Of a stretch of 64,000 nt of DNA, positions 1 to 12,593 are shown one piece after another (position 1 is the first letter of the stretch; each line of letters opens with the position of its first letter). The notes under the pieces are model-generated. The model did no database searches, had not been told where the DNA came from, and worked only from the letters and a program-made list of their open reading frames with translations. Location: NCBI GenBank assembly GCA_039621445.1, contig CP154955.1, forward strand, positions 28,038,725 through 28,102,724, read 5' to 3'. Made by a program: the position numbers and the translations under genes. Source of the DNA: Euglena gracilis. Its lineage: Eukaryota > Euglenida > Euglenophyceae > Euglenales.

Positions 1-39
1 TGGCGCCTGAAGGCTTTTTTGGCCTTTTTGATCCTGGAG

Positions 40-110
40 CTTATAAGAAAGGTAAGAAATAAGAAGATAAGAAAGATAAGAAATAAGATAAGAAGATAAG
101 AAAGGAAGGG
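40..110. repeat. Purine microsatellite (AAGATAAG-type)
   Basis: Irregular tandem units of AAGATAAGAAATAAG cover the segment. This is a simple repeat with no coding potential. Confidence 0.85.
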
Positions 111-245
111 GGGTGGCATTTTCTTTTGGAGTGTGTGACTTTTCTTTACCCAAGCCGCACTCTTTCCAGGTAGGCTGGATAAACGTGACATCCCCAGGAG
201 CGCTTTCACCCCCCATGTACTCAATGTACCCTTGCATGTACATTT

Positions 246-430
246 CATGCCCCCCCCCCAATTGCCCCCCCCCCCCATTGTCCCCCCCCCTCATTGTCCC
301 TGGGCCCTCGCCGACAGAGGGCTTTTGTTTTTGGCCGGGCGAATGAAATTTGTTTGGAACGGTCATATGTCCCCTCCCCTGATTGTCCAATTTTCTGAGG
401 GGGAGGTCGGTGGGACAATAAGGGAACATT
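246..430. repeat. Degenerate copy of a foldback element (TTTATTGTCC family)
   Basis: Contains poly(C) followed by CATTGTCCC, a GGGCC..GCCGACAG..GGGC core, GGCCGGGCGAATGAAAT, and finally GGTCGGTGGGACAATAA. The same landmarks occur in the same order in the left half of the palindrome at 22865-23219. The copy is diverged and its second arm is largely missing. Confidence 0.6.
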
Positions 431-3400
431 ATGGGAGGTGTCAGGCCGGGGGGGGGGGGGGTCACATTTCCTCATCATCCAACAATGCGGAAAAGTATGA
501 GTTTTAATGGGACAAAAATTTTGGTGTTGGCAGATGTGGAGCCAAAATTGACCTCAATGCCCGAAAGGCCATGCACGGGCCAACTGGCTTTCAAACATTG
601 ACTTTTCTGTTTGGTTGATTGAACCAATTTAGCAAAACTGTGGAAAATATAAACAACAGATCCACCTTCCCATGCGTTGCAAATAAGAGCCCATGCAAGG
701 CAAGAGATAAAGTGTCATTGAGCAGTAAAGCAGGATGAATGGACTGAATATTACTTTCAAACCAAGAGAGCATCCAGAAGCCATATTGCCCAAGGTTGCA
801 ACTGTGGGAAAGAAAAAAATTGCGTGAATTGCATCAGAATTATTAATCAGTGGTTATATTTTTTTAAAATGCTGAGCCAAGTTTAAAATTTCAAAATTTT
901 CCCCGGCCTGCAAAATGACCAAAGGCTGATAAGCTAACAAAAACTGAAACCACACCCAAGATCCCCAGCACCAGGACCACCTTTCGCCAACCCAAAGCAC
1001 CATCAAAAGCCAAAAAAAAGCGAAAAACACAAAATGGGAAAATCATGGGTAAATGACCACAAAAAAGAGTATTTACGAAAATCGATGATTTATCCCCAAA
1101 ACTCACCCAAAGGAAAGAAAGAAACAAGAGCTTTCTGGAGAAAGCTTTTCCACAAAATGCAATAATTTTCGAAAATTTGGCCTGCCGGGCTAGAAATGTT
1201 GTGAAAAACCCTCACCTGGGACAATTTTTTTTCACCCGCCGAGGACCCCCTCCCTCCTCCTCCTCACTCTGGAGCTCCATGTCGTGCCAACAACCCCATC
1301 CCCCTCCTGCTGATCCTCCTTCTTTGGATACAGGGAGAAACAAGATCAGGGGGGGGGGGGAGGATGGTGGTCCCTCCCTTCCGAAAATAAGTGCAGATGA
1401 GGGTGCCATGCTGAGGGTTTGGTGACTGTTGAGATTTAGGAGGTGAATTGAGAAAATCGAGGAATCAAGGAAACAAACCGAGATTTGGGCATTTGGCTTT
1501 GGCCTTTCTATTTGGGTATCACTTAAAAGCAAATTTCTTTCTGGCCTTGGAACAAAAATTTCTGGACCACTTTGGGGCAGATTGCATCCCATTGAGTCGG
1601 AACACTGTAGAGCGTCGCATCATCCTAACTGAGGAAAGTGCTGACAGGTTTTTATTTTTCTCCGTGATAATTTAATGATCTCCTTTCAGGACTTCGCCAA
1701 CAAGTCTAACTGGAAATATCGAAACAGGAGTTTGTTATGTCAGCTTTTGATGAACCTTTTGCTCAAGGTGGTAAGCAACCAAACAATTTTGAAAGGTCCA
1801 TATGTTTGTTTGGCAGCAATTGTTAATGCACCATCTTCAATTGCCCTGAAAACGGATGCTCGTGTCTTGTTTGTGATTTATGTGGTGTTGGGAATTAAGT
1901 TGCGATGCTTCCGCTGTTCACGTGAGTGTTGACTGCACAACGGGGTTTCAGGTTCTGTTTACCTTCATCAGATATTGCTTTTCTTCAAGCAAAACTGACA
2001 GCCGCGGCCATGGGTAGTGTCTATTATGGAGTCCAAAAATGTTTCAAGGAGAGTCTGATGTGTTGGTCCCCGGGGTTCAACATGTGGCTGCAATCCTTCA
2101 ATGCTATGCGAGGGAACCCAAACCAGGGGTTTCACATTTGAAGAAATGAGCCTTGTCATAGATTGAATTGCAATCTGAAGGAGTGAAAAAGGAAACACTG
2201 AAAAATTTCAAAATTGAAAAGAAGAAAAAGAACATTTTTTCGAAAAGCGACAAATGAACAAAACACTCTCCACGGAACAATGACGGACAAAGGACAAACA
2301 AAGATGGCTAGGCGCTGTGCCCAGCCTCCAAAAGAGGGGGGGGGGGTGGCACCATGGATAGATACTCAGTCACACTGTACAACGTTAACGATGTAGGATA
2401 GGTTGTACGACGTTGTAGTTCATGATGGCCACGGAGTGGACAATAGGACAACCACTTCCAATTTCCTGGCTTAAATAATGGTTGGGGGGCTCTTGGCTAA
2501 TCGTTGTGTTTGGCAACTTGTTGGGAGGCTAAGTCGAATCCACAATTTTTTTTACGTTGTACGCACGTTCATGCACACACATGAGTGCACGATGTGCACC
2601 AGGCGAGGCAGGAGCTGCACCATGAAAATGGAAATGGCATGCCCGTGGCCAGAATTCCAATGCCTACACATGAGTGCACGCTATGCACCGGGCAAGTGCA
2701 CCAGCTGAACCATGAAAATGGAAATGGTTGTATTATTTAAGGCCGCGGGGTGGGAGCCCCCCCCCCAACTAGGAGCTGCATACAAACTGCAATTCAAAAA
2801 AAATGGTAAAAACGACTCAGTCAAAAATGTGCAAAAAAATCTTTTTTCAAAAACCATTTTTTTTCAGTACCCCAGAAGTCTCAATTGCAATATGGGCACC
2901 GGGAAGCCCGAAATGTACACGGTGAAGGGATCTTATTCTCCCCTCCCCCTACTCCCTCTTTTTTTCCTCGGATGTGGCACGGGATATTGCCCTTCAGTTC
3001 GTCCAACAATGGTGACAAATAAGACATGTGATGTGACACAGTGCACCAATGTGTGCTGCCCCCCTCCCTTGGCCTCCTTCCTAGCAGCTATAGGACCAGA
3101 GTGGTCTGGAGGTTTGGTTGTATTGATGCATAGGATGTGCGCTGAATAGGGCAATGCAGCTCCTCGCCACCTTGCGATCTGCATGAATACCTTCAAATGC
3201 AGAAATATCAAAAAACTTCGAAGAGCAGGGCACTTCCACCCGCACAGTCCCCCCCTCCTCAGACAAATTTTAAGGGAAGTGTAAGGCGCAAGTTACACAT
3301 TCCATTGAGTTGGGGTGGGAGTCGTTCAGCCCCCACTGAAGCACCCGCAGTCTGAAGCATCCCAGGTTTTGTACACACCGGCAGTGTCGCACCATACCTG

Positions 3401-5374
3401 GCTGAGGACTGCCTAGTGGCAAAGGTGGCGATGGGTGACTGGGACGTTTTGTTGTGCAGCAATGGGGGGATGCCACACTCTACATCCACACACCGGTGCA
3501 GTGATCCGCCAAGCGTCTCCTGGTCATCAGGAGTGCAGCAGGTCATGTTCAGGTCTACGACGCGGGGACATGGGGCGAAGGCAAGGCAGGTTTAGCTACC
3601 CAGAAGGATCGAGTAAATCGCATCTGGTTTCTTTTATTTTCTTCCTTCATTTTTTCTTTCAGGGAAAGTGGAAACAATTTGTGTGTACAACATCAAGTTA
3701 CACCACTGGCGGGGATGGTGGGACGGAACCAACACACCGATGTTCATGGCAGCCATCATCAGTCCCTGGTTGTCGACACGGGCAACGCGCGGGCAACGTG
3801 CGGGCATGACACGCGCAACACAAGTGCGAGGCATGCCGAGGCATGCCGAGCTGTGCCAAGTCCTGCTGTTGGGGTTGCTGGCACCTACATTTCTTACAGG
3901 AGGGCACTGACATGACGTTGAGGCAGGTGTGGGCATGGTGTTATTTGCCGTCGGGACGGGTCAATGCGAGCCTTTGTACCCGCCTTTCACTTCTTGGTTT
4001 CACTTTTGTTTCCCAATGGCCTTGCCCAGAGGGTGTGGGCCCTTTAGCTTTCTTTTATTTTTTTTATTTTTTTGTGCTGGAGTGGCTACCTCCTTCGCTC
4101 CCCTTGTTGCGGTCGGGAGAATATGCGAACACGAGCACGGGCATGTTTGTCCCATCACTTTGATGTTCTTCTCAAATGGTGGCTCAGCATGCAGTTGGCC
4201 GACTCTGTCGGCATCTGCGCAGGCTGCCAATCCACGACTGACGTCTATGGAGACCACGATGTGTGTAGCGTGTGCAACAACTTCGCCAACAGGCACAACG
4301 CTGTTCAGGACGCAGTCCCCGGCAGCTAGTCGGCACATTATTTCGTCCGGTCAGGAAGCGTACTCGGGACACGCAACCTTCTTGTGCCCATGTGTGTGAA
4401 AGTGACATAGCAGCCCAGATCCTGGCAAGTCACAGGGATACGGAGAGCGCAACCCCCTCCAAAAATGGCCAAAAAACTGCAAAAATGCCTAAAAATAGCA
4501 TCTTTTCAAAAATTTCTGGCGCCTTTTCTTGCCAAAAAGTAGATACCACCCCCCTCCGGGGGGACGCCCCGAGGGGGGGGGGCTCTGTCCGGGCCCTCCC
4601 ACCCTACGTTCCCACCCTCCCACCCTACACAATTAATAAAAAAACGTGCTTACGAATGGTTGTACATACGTACACCTCAACATTCACGTATGGATGAATG
4701 CAGATATCGTGTAATTCACTGTTAACAAAGCCTGCTGCTGGACCACTTTTTTTAATCGCCGGACGAACGTTCGGCCTTTGTGGGAGGAGTGTGTCACTCA
4801 CGAAAGCCCAAGATTAAATTGAAACCCTTTATCTAAACTCAAAAAATAAACTTCTATATTTTATTCTTCGCATACAAACGGGGGCAAAAAAGAATTCGGG
4901 GTTTGAATCATTTGTTGGCACAATTGGTGCGTGGGAGAATGTAGGTTTCGATCCGTTATTTTGTTGTTGGACTTCACATCTTTTTCTCGGCTTTCGCACA
5001 TCACGACCGCGAGCTTGGCGCCTGTGGAGCGTATGGTTTCCCGTCAGTTGATGGGGAACCAGCTGTTGGTGTATTACCAAGAGGTGTGGCCATTCCCATT
5101 TTGCCACAAGACATTAACCAATTACCAATACAGTTTTATCCTCCAAATATTAGAACCCTTCCAAAATTACCGGATTTTAGATTTGGCGACATGAAAATGA
5201 TTCTCTAAAAAACACAGATTTTTGGTGATGCCGTTTATGTGTTGTTTAGGGTGACAAACAATAATTAACGTTAATAGTCAAGTCAATAATATTTCCAACC
5301 AAATAATGACACCCTCCAACCTCTTATGCAGGTTTTGAAATCCTGCCAAAAACAGAACAGGAGCACATTTACAA
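431..5374. other. Non-coding stretch, no gene recognised
   Basis: Only short frames of low complexity are present and none resembles a known family. A direct duplication of roughly 60 bp (CATGAGTGCACG...CCATGAAAATGGAAATGG) lies at 2576-2637 and 2664-2727. CG-rich reiterated sequence (GGCATGCCGA units) lies near 3780-3850. A C/G-rich foldback-like patch lies near 4545-4590. No RNA gene was recognised. Confidence 0.5.
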
Positions 5375-5394
5375 TTGTATACAACACAGCATAG

Positions 5395-5560
5395 CAATAC
5401 AATGCAATGCAATGCAAAATACAAAATCAGTGCAAGGCAATGCAACACATACAATACAGTGCAATGCAATGCCAGAAAGTTCAATTCAAAAATGCGGTGG
5501 AATGTGATACAGTTCAGCACATTGCAACAGTGCAAATACATTGCAATGCAATGCAACACA
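5395..5560. repeat. AATGC-type microsatellite
   Basis: CAATGCAATGCAATGC and its variants recur across about 165 bp, mixed with ACAATACA. Reading frames through it are artefacts of the repeat. Confidence 0.85.
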
Positions 5561-8451
5561 CATTAATAAAACAAGCGGGTGTGACAACTACATTGGGGGA
5601 TGGGCGGGGGAGACAGAAGGGGACCACGATTTTTTGATAGCCATACATATTTTTATAGTGCATTTCCAAGTTAACACTCACCTCCCTTAGCACCCCCTTG
5701 CAATCCGACAGCATTTGGGGGGTTAATATGGGAGTGTACAAACGTTTGTAGCTTCGTTTCAATTTGCTTGTTCTGAAACCCATTCATTTGACGTCGACCT
5801 TGGCACCTATGATCAAGCCCCAAAATTTCCCCATTTGAGGCCATTTTAGGTCATTATAGGCCATTAAAGGCCATTTTAGACCATTTTAGGCATTTTAGGC
5901 TCCCTTAAGGACCCCCCAATTAGCCAATTAGGGGGGGGGCCAATTAGGGGGGGGGGTGAGGGTAGTGCAAGGATAATGCACCGGAAAAAAAGTGACATCT
6001 CGGGAAGGGTGCTGCAGCAGAAGCCGCACCTCGTCCCGGCCCTTGAAGGCGTCCGGGTCTGTGGCCAACCGCCTAAGCTCCCCCTAGATCTTGCGCTTGT
6101 CGGCGCGGATCTCGAGGTTGGTGTCCCCACCCCAACACCAGCAATGAGTTATGCAGGGTATTTCTAGATTTCTTTTTTGAAAAAAACAACAACGGAAATA
6201 GATTGAGTTGAACTTCTTGGGTTGTGTTGAAATATGATTTAAAAAAGCAAAAAAATGCCTCCCCCCGGGCATTTTCCTAAACCCAAAAAATAACCCTAAC
6301 CTAGAATTAAAACAACAACTCTGGAACTCAGGAACAACCCGAGAAACTATTGAAACAAAAATATGAGCGCAACTCAGACATCGAAAGGTTCCAAAACTAC
6401 TGCATTGATTAGCGACCCTAACTTGTGACATTGATCGACGTTGCAATGTGGAGAAAAAGCCACCCAGCCCCATCACTGGCTAAACGCCCAGGCTTGTGGC
6501 ATCCACCCGGATCTGCCTCCAGGCACGGCCGACCTTGATGGGGCAGGCAACCGCCCCCGTCGCCAACAGGTTGGCGCACCGGCGCCGGGCTGACCCACCG
6601 CCAGTCCCCAGCGAGGCCCCGGCCACTGCACCCCACACCCCGCACACCCCACACACCACACACCACACAGACACACGGAGGCGGACCTCCCCCCAGGGCA
6701 GTTTTGGACCCGAAAAATTTTTTCTTGCGCCTTCGGCGCCGGGTGTTTTTTTTTGACATATTTTGGGACCCATGTACTGGGTTTAAGTGGGGGGGGTGCC
6801 CCCCCCCCCCCTGGACTAGGGGGTCCATACAACCCCCCGACATGCCAAGGGGGTCCAGACCAACCCTGGGGGGCACCTGCCCCAAAAGGCCAAAATTTTC
6901 TTTCTGGTGCTTTGCATTGAAAATTACACGCATTTTCGTCCAATTTTTGCAAAAAAAGTGCCCAAAATGGAACTTTTTGCTGGTTTAGGGGGGTCAAAAT
7001 TTTCGGCCCGCCGCTTTGCACCGGGCCGGAAATTGGTCAAGGTGGGGGGAGTTCCCTCCGGGAGGCTGAAAGAATCAGAAGGCGGAGCACATGGCAATCA
7101 AGAATCCATCATACCAACCCCCCTCCCCCTTGCCCACTGACCACCCCCAAATACCCCCCAGTCGGGGCGTTGCAAGTCAAGGGGTGCGTACGAGCCACCC
7201 CCTGCCCACTGGTCGGGGGTTGTATGAACCCGGTCGGACAACAAGAGAGGAAGCAGGTACAAATGGTCACCCCCAAATGTGTATGTGATGAATTTGCGTT
7301 ATTGAATTCGAATTTGCGTTGCAACACCTACAGGGTCGGGACCCCTCGTGGCTCCCGACGTACAAGCTGGTGACGGTGGAGCACCATCAGTTGCTAATAT
7401 GTAAGAAAATAAATCTTAATTTGGGAATTCATTTGTGTGGAAAGAAAGGGAGTGAAGGGAAAGGGATGAAAATTCTCATCTTACAAAAGATGTGGACCAG
7501 TCCCCTCCTACAACATTATTCCGACAACACCCAAATCGATTTACCATTTGTATAAAATAACTTTAAGTGTATAAATCACTTTAAATGTTAAGTGCTGTTG
7601 GCGTCATATTTTCATTTCTTTAAAAGGCTTTCACATAATAATTTACTGAACAGTAAAATAAAACTATGAATCCCAAAATTACTATTTTGCATACTGCCTG
7701 ATTTTCTGGAAAGATTTGGGGGGGTGAGAGGGTAAACACCTTTTTTTCCCCCTCTCTCTTGCTGATGTATTTGCGTGCGCAAACTCTTTGGGCTATGCAA
7801 AATAATTTCGAATTTTTTTTACTCATGTTCACACCGGGGACCGGTTGGTGTTGTCGTCCCGCCTCACCACGTCAGCCAATGATAATTGAACCAGTGGGGG
7901 GCTCGGACCCCCCCCACCCCGTATCCAAGACCAAGACAAAAAAAACCGCCACTTTTGAATAAAAAAGATCAAAAGAAAGTGGCGGTGAGGGTTCTTTAGT
8001 GTCACAGCGAAATTTTGGCTGAAGAATCCAACCTAGCGGGATTAGGGTCCTGAAAGGGGGGAGTCAACGACACTTTACTCAATTCACGCATCTGAAGTGA
8101 CTTTTTTTTGTGCTGGTACACTGCACAACGAGGGCGGTATTTGTGAAATTTCGTTCAGTTGCGCACACGTTGGAACAAGCAATTTTTGGGAAGGAGCCGG
8201 ACAATTTTTGAAGTGAAAAAAAGAAAACTGTGCCAGGGACCCGCCTCAAGAGAAACCCTGAGCACCAATTTTTATCCATTTATATTCCCTGAAAAGGCAG
8301 GAGGGATCTGTTGTGGTGCAGAGACCAGCATCACCAAGGGCAAAGTGACCACTTGGTGGGGCGGGGCAACCAAGGAATGCATCTTTATTCCTGAAGCCAG
8401 GGTGAGCGCCTCGGCCCAGTTTTACTTCAAAAAAGCCTAAATCCATTCAGA
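5561..8451. other. Non-coding stretch, no gene recognised
   Basis: Holds short repeats (GGCCATTTTAGG units near 5840-5905), homopolymer C/G runs and a CACACC/CACACA run at 6630-6680. No conserved protein motif was found in any frame. Confidence 0.45.
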
Positions 8452-8577
8452 CAGAAATTGACCGGAATAAACAGGAATTAATTCCGTAATAAACCGGAAT
8501 AACTCGGAATAAACCGGAATGAAACCCTGGAATAAAATTTTCAGCCGACCGGAATATCTCCCTGCCCCTGATTAATG
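8452..8577. repeat. CCGGAATAA repeat tract with a conserved tail
   Basis: Short units of (A)CCGGAATAA are followed by CCGGAATATCTCCCTGCC. The same tail recurs at 10138-10160, where it is preceded by TTATTCCGG units, the reverse complement of this tract. The two tracts therefore share a direct tail but carry the simple repeat in opposite orientation. Confidence 0.75.
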
Positions 8578-8969
8578 GAAATGGGACCCCTTCCATGACG
8601 TCTACAAAACTACAATGACAAGACAGTCCGCCAGGAAAAGCGTAAAGAAACAAAACGAACCCACTGGCGGTGTCAGACCTAATTGTTAAGGACTCCGGAT
8701 ATCCCACCGTATTGTTGCAAATTGGTGCTGGTTGGGAAAAAGGTGCCAAGTGGACCTTGTGCTCGACCCCATGGCTGCAATCCATGAAAACACACTCCAC
8801 CACATACCGTTTTCTCCTCGCCCACACTGTGATTTGGCACACTTCATTGCCAATGGAGTCCAGCTAGGCTGTTTTTTTGCCAACCCTGAGGGGAGGGGTC
8901 CAGAGTGCCTGTCAGTGCCTGCCAAAGCAGGGGTGGGGTCGGCACCAGGCTTTTGCTAAGGACCCCGGG
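8578..8969. other. Non-coding stretch, nothing recognised
   Basis: No motif, repeat or convincing frame was seen. Confidence 0.4.
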
Positions 8970-9330
8970 GGGGGGGGGTACTGGCTAGCCAATCGGCTAG
9001 ACACTGGAAAAAGTGGACTAGCTAGACCCCCCCGGAGGGGGGGGGGGGGTCCGGGGGTCCCCCGAACTGGAAAAAAAATTCCCCCGGACTGGAAAAAATG
9101 AGGTTTTTAACAGGTTTTTGGCTGATTTTGTTCCAAAAATTCCCAAAAATGCCAAAAACGGGCATTTTTGGCCATTTTTGGGGGTCCCCAAAAAAATTTT
9201 CGCCGCTTCGCGCCGGTCACTGGAAAAAAATTTTCCACTAGCTAGCCCTGCTAGCAGACCGCCCCCTGGGGGGGGGTCTGCTAAAAACCCACTAGCCAAA
9301 TTTGGACTAGCTGCAGTCCAGCCCCCCCCG
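8970..9330. repeat. C/G-rich foldback-like insert with CTAGCTAG motifs
   Basis: Repeated GGACTAGCTAGACC/CTAGCTAGCC motifs sit beside poly(G) or poly(C) runs of 8-11 nt and surround an AAAATTCCC/AAAATGCC-rich core. The pattern resembles the other foldback inserts of the window, but no target duplication was found, so the ends are not defined. Confidence 0.45.
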
Positions 9331-10274
9331 GGGGGGGTACTGCAATCCCTTAAGCAAAAGCCTGGTCGGCTCCTGACTAAAATACCGCCTAGTCCAGCCA
9401 CCCATCAAACATCGTGTGGCCCCCTTGGCGGGGGCCGAATAGCCGAATAACTTGGCAGGGGGAGGGGGAAAAAGAAGGTTCCAGTAACTTGGCACCCCCC
9501 CTTTTTAGGCAAAATTCCTTTACAGCGCTGTGAATGTGTAGAAGATGGTTGACAAAAAAAGAGAAAAAGAAGGTAGCGGAAAAAAGAAGAAGGTGTTCCC
9601 GTAAACTGCACACACTTTTTAGGCAAAATTCCTTTACAGCGCTGAAAAAAAGGACCCAAATAACCTGGTGGGGGGAGGGCCAAAAGTTGGTTGCAATAAC
9701 CTGGCACCCCGGATCAAACTGGGTTCACAGAAGCTTTCACGTCTTTATGTTTGGCAGCGCTTCGTGCCAAAGACCGCAAAAAGTACACCACATGCTGTCA
9801 AATCCTTCACGAACACAAACCAGCAAAAAATACACCACATGCTGTCAGATCCTTCACGAACACAAAACTCTCCCTTGGGAAAATCCTGAATGTGCCTGCA
9901 AGTTGTCATTGCATTTGCTCATCACCTATCCTTTGGCTTCTTTATCCGATCCATCAGACATAAGATTGACTGAGGAAAACATGAAAATACATCGCACTTC
10001 ACCTTCATTGCCTTTGTATCTCGCAGAATCTTCATGCCATGGGCTGGCACTTTTATTCCGGTTATTCCGGTTTATTCCGGATTATTCCGGTTTTCGCTAT
10101 TCCGGTTTACTCCGGTTTATTCTGGTTTATTCCAAACCGGAATATCTCCCTGCCCCTGCATTAATGTTACCCCCCTTGTTTGCACTCACAAGCAGAGAAA
10201 CATTGAACATAACCCTCCCCAAATAATACCCCCCCAAATAATACCCTCCCCTCGGGGTCCGACTTCGGCAGCCG
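9331..10274. other. Non-coding stretch with short direct repeats
   Basis: AGGCAAAATTCCTTTACAGC occurs near 9510 and again near 9622. A 45-47 bp unit (TACACCACATGCTGTCA... TTCACGAACACAAA) is tandemly duplicated at 9783-9870. TTATTCCGG units fill 10043-10137. No gene was recognised. Confidence 0.55.
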
Positions 10275-11150
10275 TTGGACCCGGAACACGAAGGAACAAG
10301 GTCGATCGCGTCGGGAGAATGTCTACGCAGATTGGTCGGAAAAGTGCTGATGCGACAACCCGCGGTTCGCAAGTTCACTGCAGAAGGAATGCCCGGACAA
10401 TTTGGGGTGGGTTGCCGCGACGCTTGTGGCTTGATTGGAATGGGGCTACAACACCTCGTAACCACCCTAAGCAGCACACAGGCCGCTGATTGGGGCGTGC
10501 TACAGCTAGACTTCAGCAACGCGTTCAACCGGGTCCGCCGTGATGGCTTATTGGAAGCGGCAAGAGAAAGATGCCCCGAAATGGTCACGTGGCTGGAAAC
10601 ATGTTATGCAGAACACTCCAGTTCTCTTCTTGGGGGATACTTGCCTCTGAAGTAAATCAGGGGTCCAGCAAGGGGATCCTTGTGGCCCCGCCGCTTTCGC
10701 CCTTGCCATTCAAGGACTGGTGGAAGAACTTCACTCCATATGTGGCTGGCAAGCCTGGTACCTGGACGACGCCCACATCGTGGGCAACATGTGCCAGCTC
10801 GAGGCTGCGGTCCGAATGATCCTGGAAAAGGGCCCTCCGATTGGTGTGGCACTCAACCTGGACAAGCGCACGCTGTGGGGGCCGGCTTTTGGTACCGCAT
10901 GGTCCTCCCTTCCAATGGGAGCAAGCAAGCATCCTCCAACAAATCCCGGTGACACCTTTTATCCATGGCTCAGGAATCAAATCCCTGGGTGTCCCGGTGT
11001 GCCACCCAGCGGACGGCACCTTTGCTGAACACACCTGGTTTGGACGGTGCGAGGCTGCGATGAAAGCATGTTCCCTCCTACAGAAAGTGCCTTCCGCACA
11101 CGTTCAATTCACAATCCTTCGGATGTGCCTGGACGCATGCAAGGTGAACG
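10275..11150 (+). pseudogene. Copy A: reverse transcriptase fragment of an RLE non-LTR retrotransposon
   Basis: The reading is open from 10275 but must change frame near 10650 and again near 10900. It contains the conserved GECLRRLVGKVLM block, the motif A aspartate in LQLDFSNAFNR, motif B GVQQGDPCGPAAFA and the catalytic YLDD (about 10760-10771), then LGVPVCHP and the 'VQFTILR..L.ACKVND' block. Each block matches the same order in the intact copy at 34394-37429. The 5' part is absent. The copy stops at a GAGGTA microsatellite and resumes at 18745 after the 7.1 kb insertion, with roughly 300 bp of the element missing. This is a dead copy; the family assignment is secure. Confidence 0.9.
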
Positions 11151-11182
11151 ACGAGGTAGAGGTAGAGGTAGAGGTAGAGGTT
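11151..11182. repeat. GAGGTA microsatellite at the break in copy A
   Basis: About five GAGGTA units directly follow the conserved KVND codons of the reverse transcriptase. They mark where the element is disrupted. Confidence 0.85.
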
Positions 11183-11362
11183 TTCCAACATCCTCTATCC
11201 CTCTATGTCACCTCTATGTGGTCACATAACGCGCCAACAACTTTCAAAATCACCAACCCACATATTGTTTCTCATCCCCTCGCCGTTTTGCATGTGTTTT
11301 CATGCAAAATTGCCATTTTCCGAGCAGATGGGGTGTTTTTATGACCCTTTTTGAGGCCATTT

Positions 11363-11476
11363 GTGTCGGCCGCCGGCTTTCGCCGGCAGCCAAAAATTGC
11401 CAGAAAGCGCAAATTCCAACATCGTGGGTAACAGCCAATCAGTTAAAAAAACCCGCGATTGAAATTAGAAGCGGGT
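11363..11476 (+). repeat. Left 114-bp direct repeat bounding the 7.1 kb block
   Basis: Starts GTGTCGGCCGCCGGC and ends with an ACCCGC...GCGGGT hairpin. It matches 18615-18728 over the same 114 bp with two visible differences. It may be a short LTR or a duplicated insertion boundary. No primer-binding site or clear TG..CA ends was found. Confidence 0.8.
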
Positions 11477-11847
11477 CAAATTACTTTGCGCCTTCAAATT
11501 CTGTTTTTTCACATAACTTCAGGGGTTTTCCCCACTGGTCGGTGGATTCGGTTCGCCCCACCACCGTTATTGGTCATACCCAACCTGCAAGGTATCCAGA
11601 GAATGGAAACTGCTTGCGCCTTTGAATTCTGTTTTTCACAGAACTTGAGGGGTTTTCCCCATCATTTGGCAAAGAAGAAATACATTGAATTGGATTTGAT
11701 CAATCGCATTGTTGAATTGGAATTGGCAATTACATTGTTGTTGGTCATCACATTGTTGGTTGTATTCATTGAAGGATTGGTTTGAAGGAGCCTATGTGTG
11801 CGCTTTTGGGGATTAGGCAAGCGCATTCCCAAGCATACCACCACCAA

Positions 11848-11985
11848 GGAGGCTAGGCGCGCCGCTCGGGGGGGCCCCGGCCCCCCCCCCCCCCCCCCCC
11901 CCCCGCGCGGCCCCTGCGCGGCCGCCCGCGCGGCCGCTCGCCCCTGGACTCCCTGGACCCTGGACCCCCCCTCCCCCCCTGTCAT
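11848..11985. mobile_element. C/G-rich insert in the Zn-motif gene fragment
   Basis: Starts GGAGGCTAGGCGCGCC, carries a run of more than 20 C and ends in C-rich sequence before TGTCATCATTG. It interrupts the minus-strand protein just after its conserved LPLLFNDD segment. The start resembles the reverse complement of GCCTAGCCTCC at 17382-17392, but no exact target duplication could be defined. Confidence 0.45.
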
Positions 11986-12590
11986 CATTGAAGAGTAAGG
12001 GCAATCGCGCTTTTGTACATTCCACAGCAAGTCTGATTCCGCCGGAATCAGTTTGGAAGTCAAAGGCGATTCCGCCGCGGTCAAAAGCCTCAGCTTTCTT
12101 GAAGCTTTTGTGTTGGTACATTTGTCGTTGTCGTTTTGTTTTGTAGAAATTGAGGAAATCTTCCATAACGTCCTCGCTTCCGGGTACGATCTTGAGATTT
12201 CCGCCATCTGCGGGCAACCATATGTCTGCCCGTAGGCAGTTGACACAGAAAACTGGTACGTCACGGTCTCTGTCCTCCTCCGACCACCGGAAGTTGTTCA
12301 GTTTTCTCCAAGCAAGGATGCAATCAACGCAAATCAAAGCGGCTGTATTTGGAACGAATTCGTTGTGGTGAAAATTTTTCCGTTTGTTGTCCGCATAACA
12401 GACATGCACAGCTGGCAATCTGTTACGAATGTTGTGACAAACAGTACAAAGCCACGTTTGACCATTCGGTCTATTGTCAAACAGGAACGTTTCCCCAAGG
12501 TATTGGGCAAACACTCTTGGTGATCTGGCATTGTAGAACCGCCAAAGTTTGCTACCACTCCCAGGTGGAGGTGGTTTTGGTTCGTTGTGT
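11986..12590 (-). pseudogene. Env-position family, three-CxxC protein (diverged copy, truncated)
   Basis: Reading leftwards, the conserved part begins WRFYNARSPRVFAQYL (near 12570; a one-base shift separates it from the main frame) and runs to LPLLFNDD. It carries WLCTVCH, CVDC and VFCVNCL, i.e. three CxxC pairs plus His residues, so it is probably zinc binding. It aligns block by block with the 542-residue protein at 38932-40560 (WLCTACH, CGDC, VRCINCL), yet many residues differ, so the two are old relatives. The C-terminal third is missing because of the insert at 11848-11985. The function is unknown; a treble-clef or zinc-ribbon fold is only an inference. Confidence 0.75.
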
Positions 12591-12593
12591 CGT

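Noticed and set aside
245-478. Proline/glycine-rich frames on both strands
   Set aside because: They come from poly(C)/poly(G) runs in a degenerate foldback element.
9018-9401. Bidirectional Pro/Gly-rich frames
   Set aside because: They are products of the CTAGCTAG foldback-like repeat and G/C runs.
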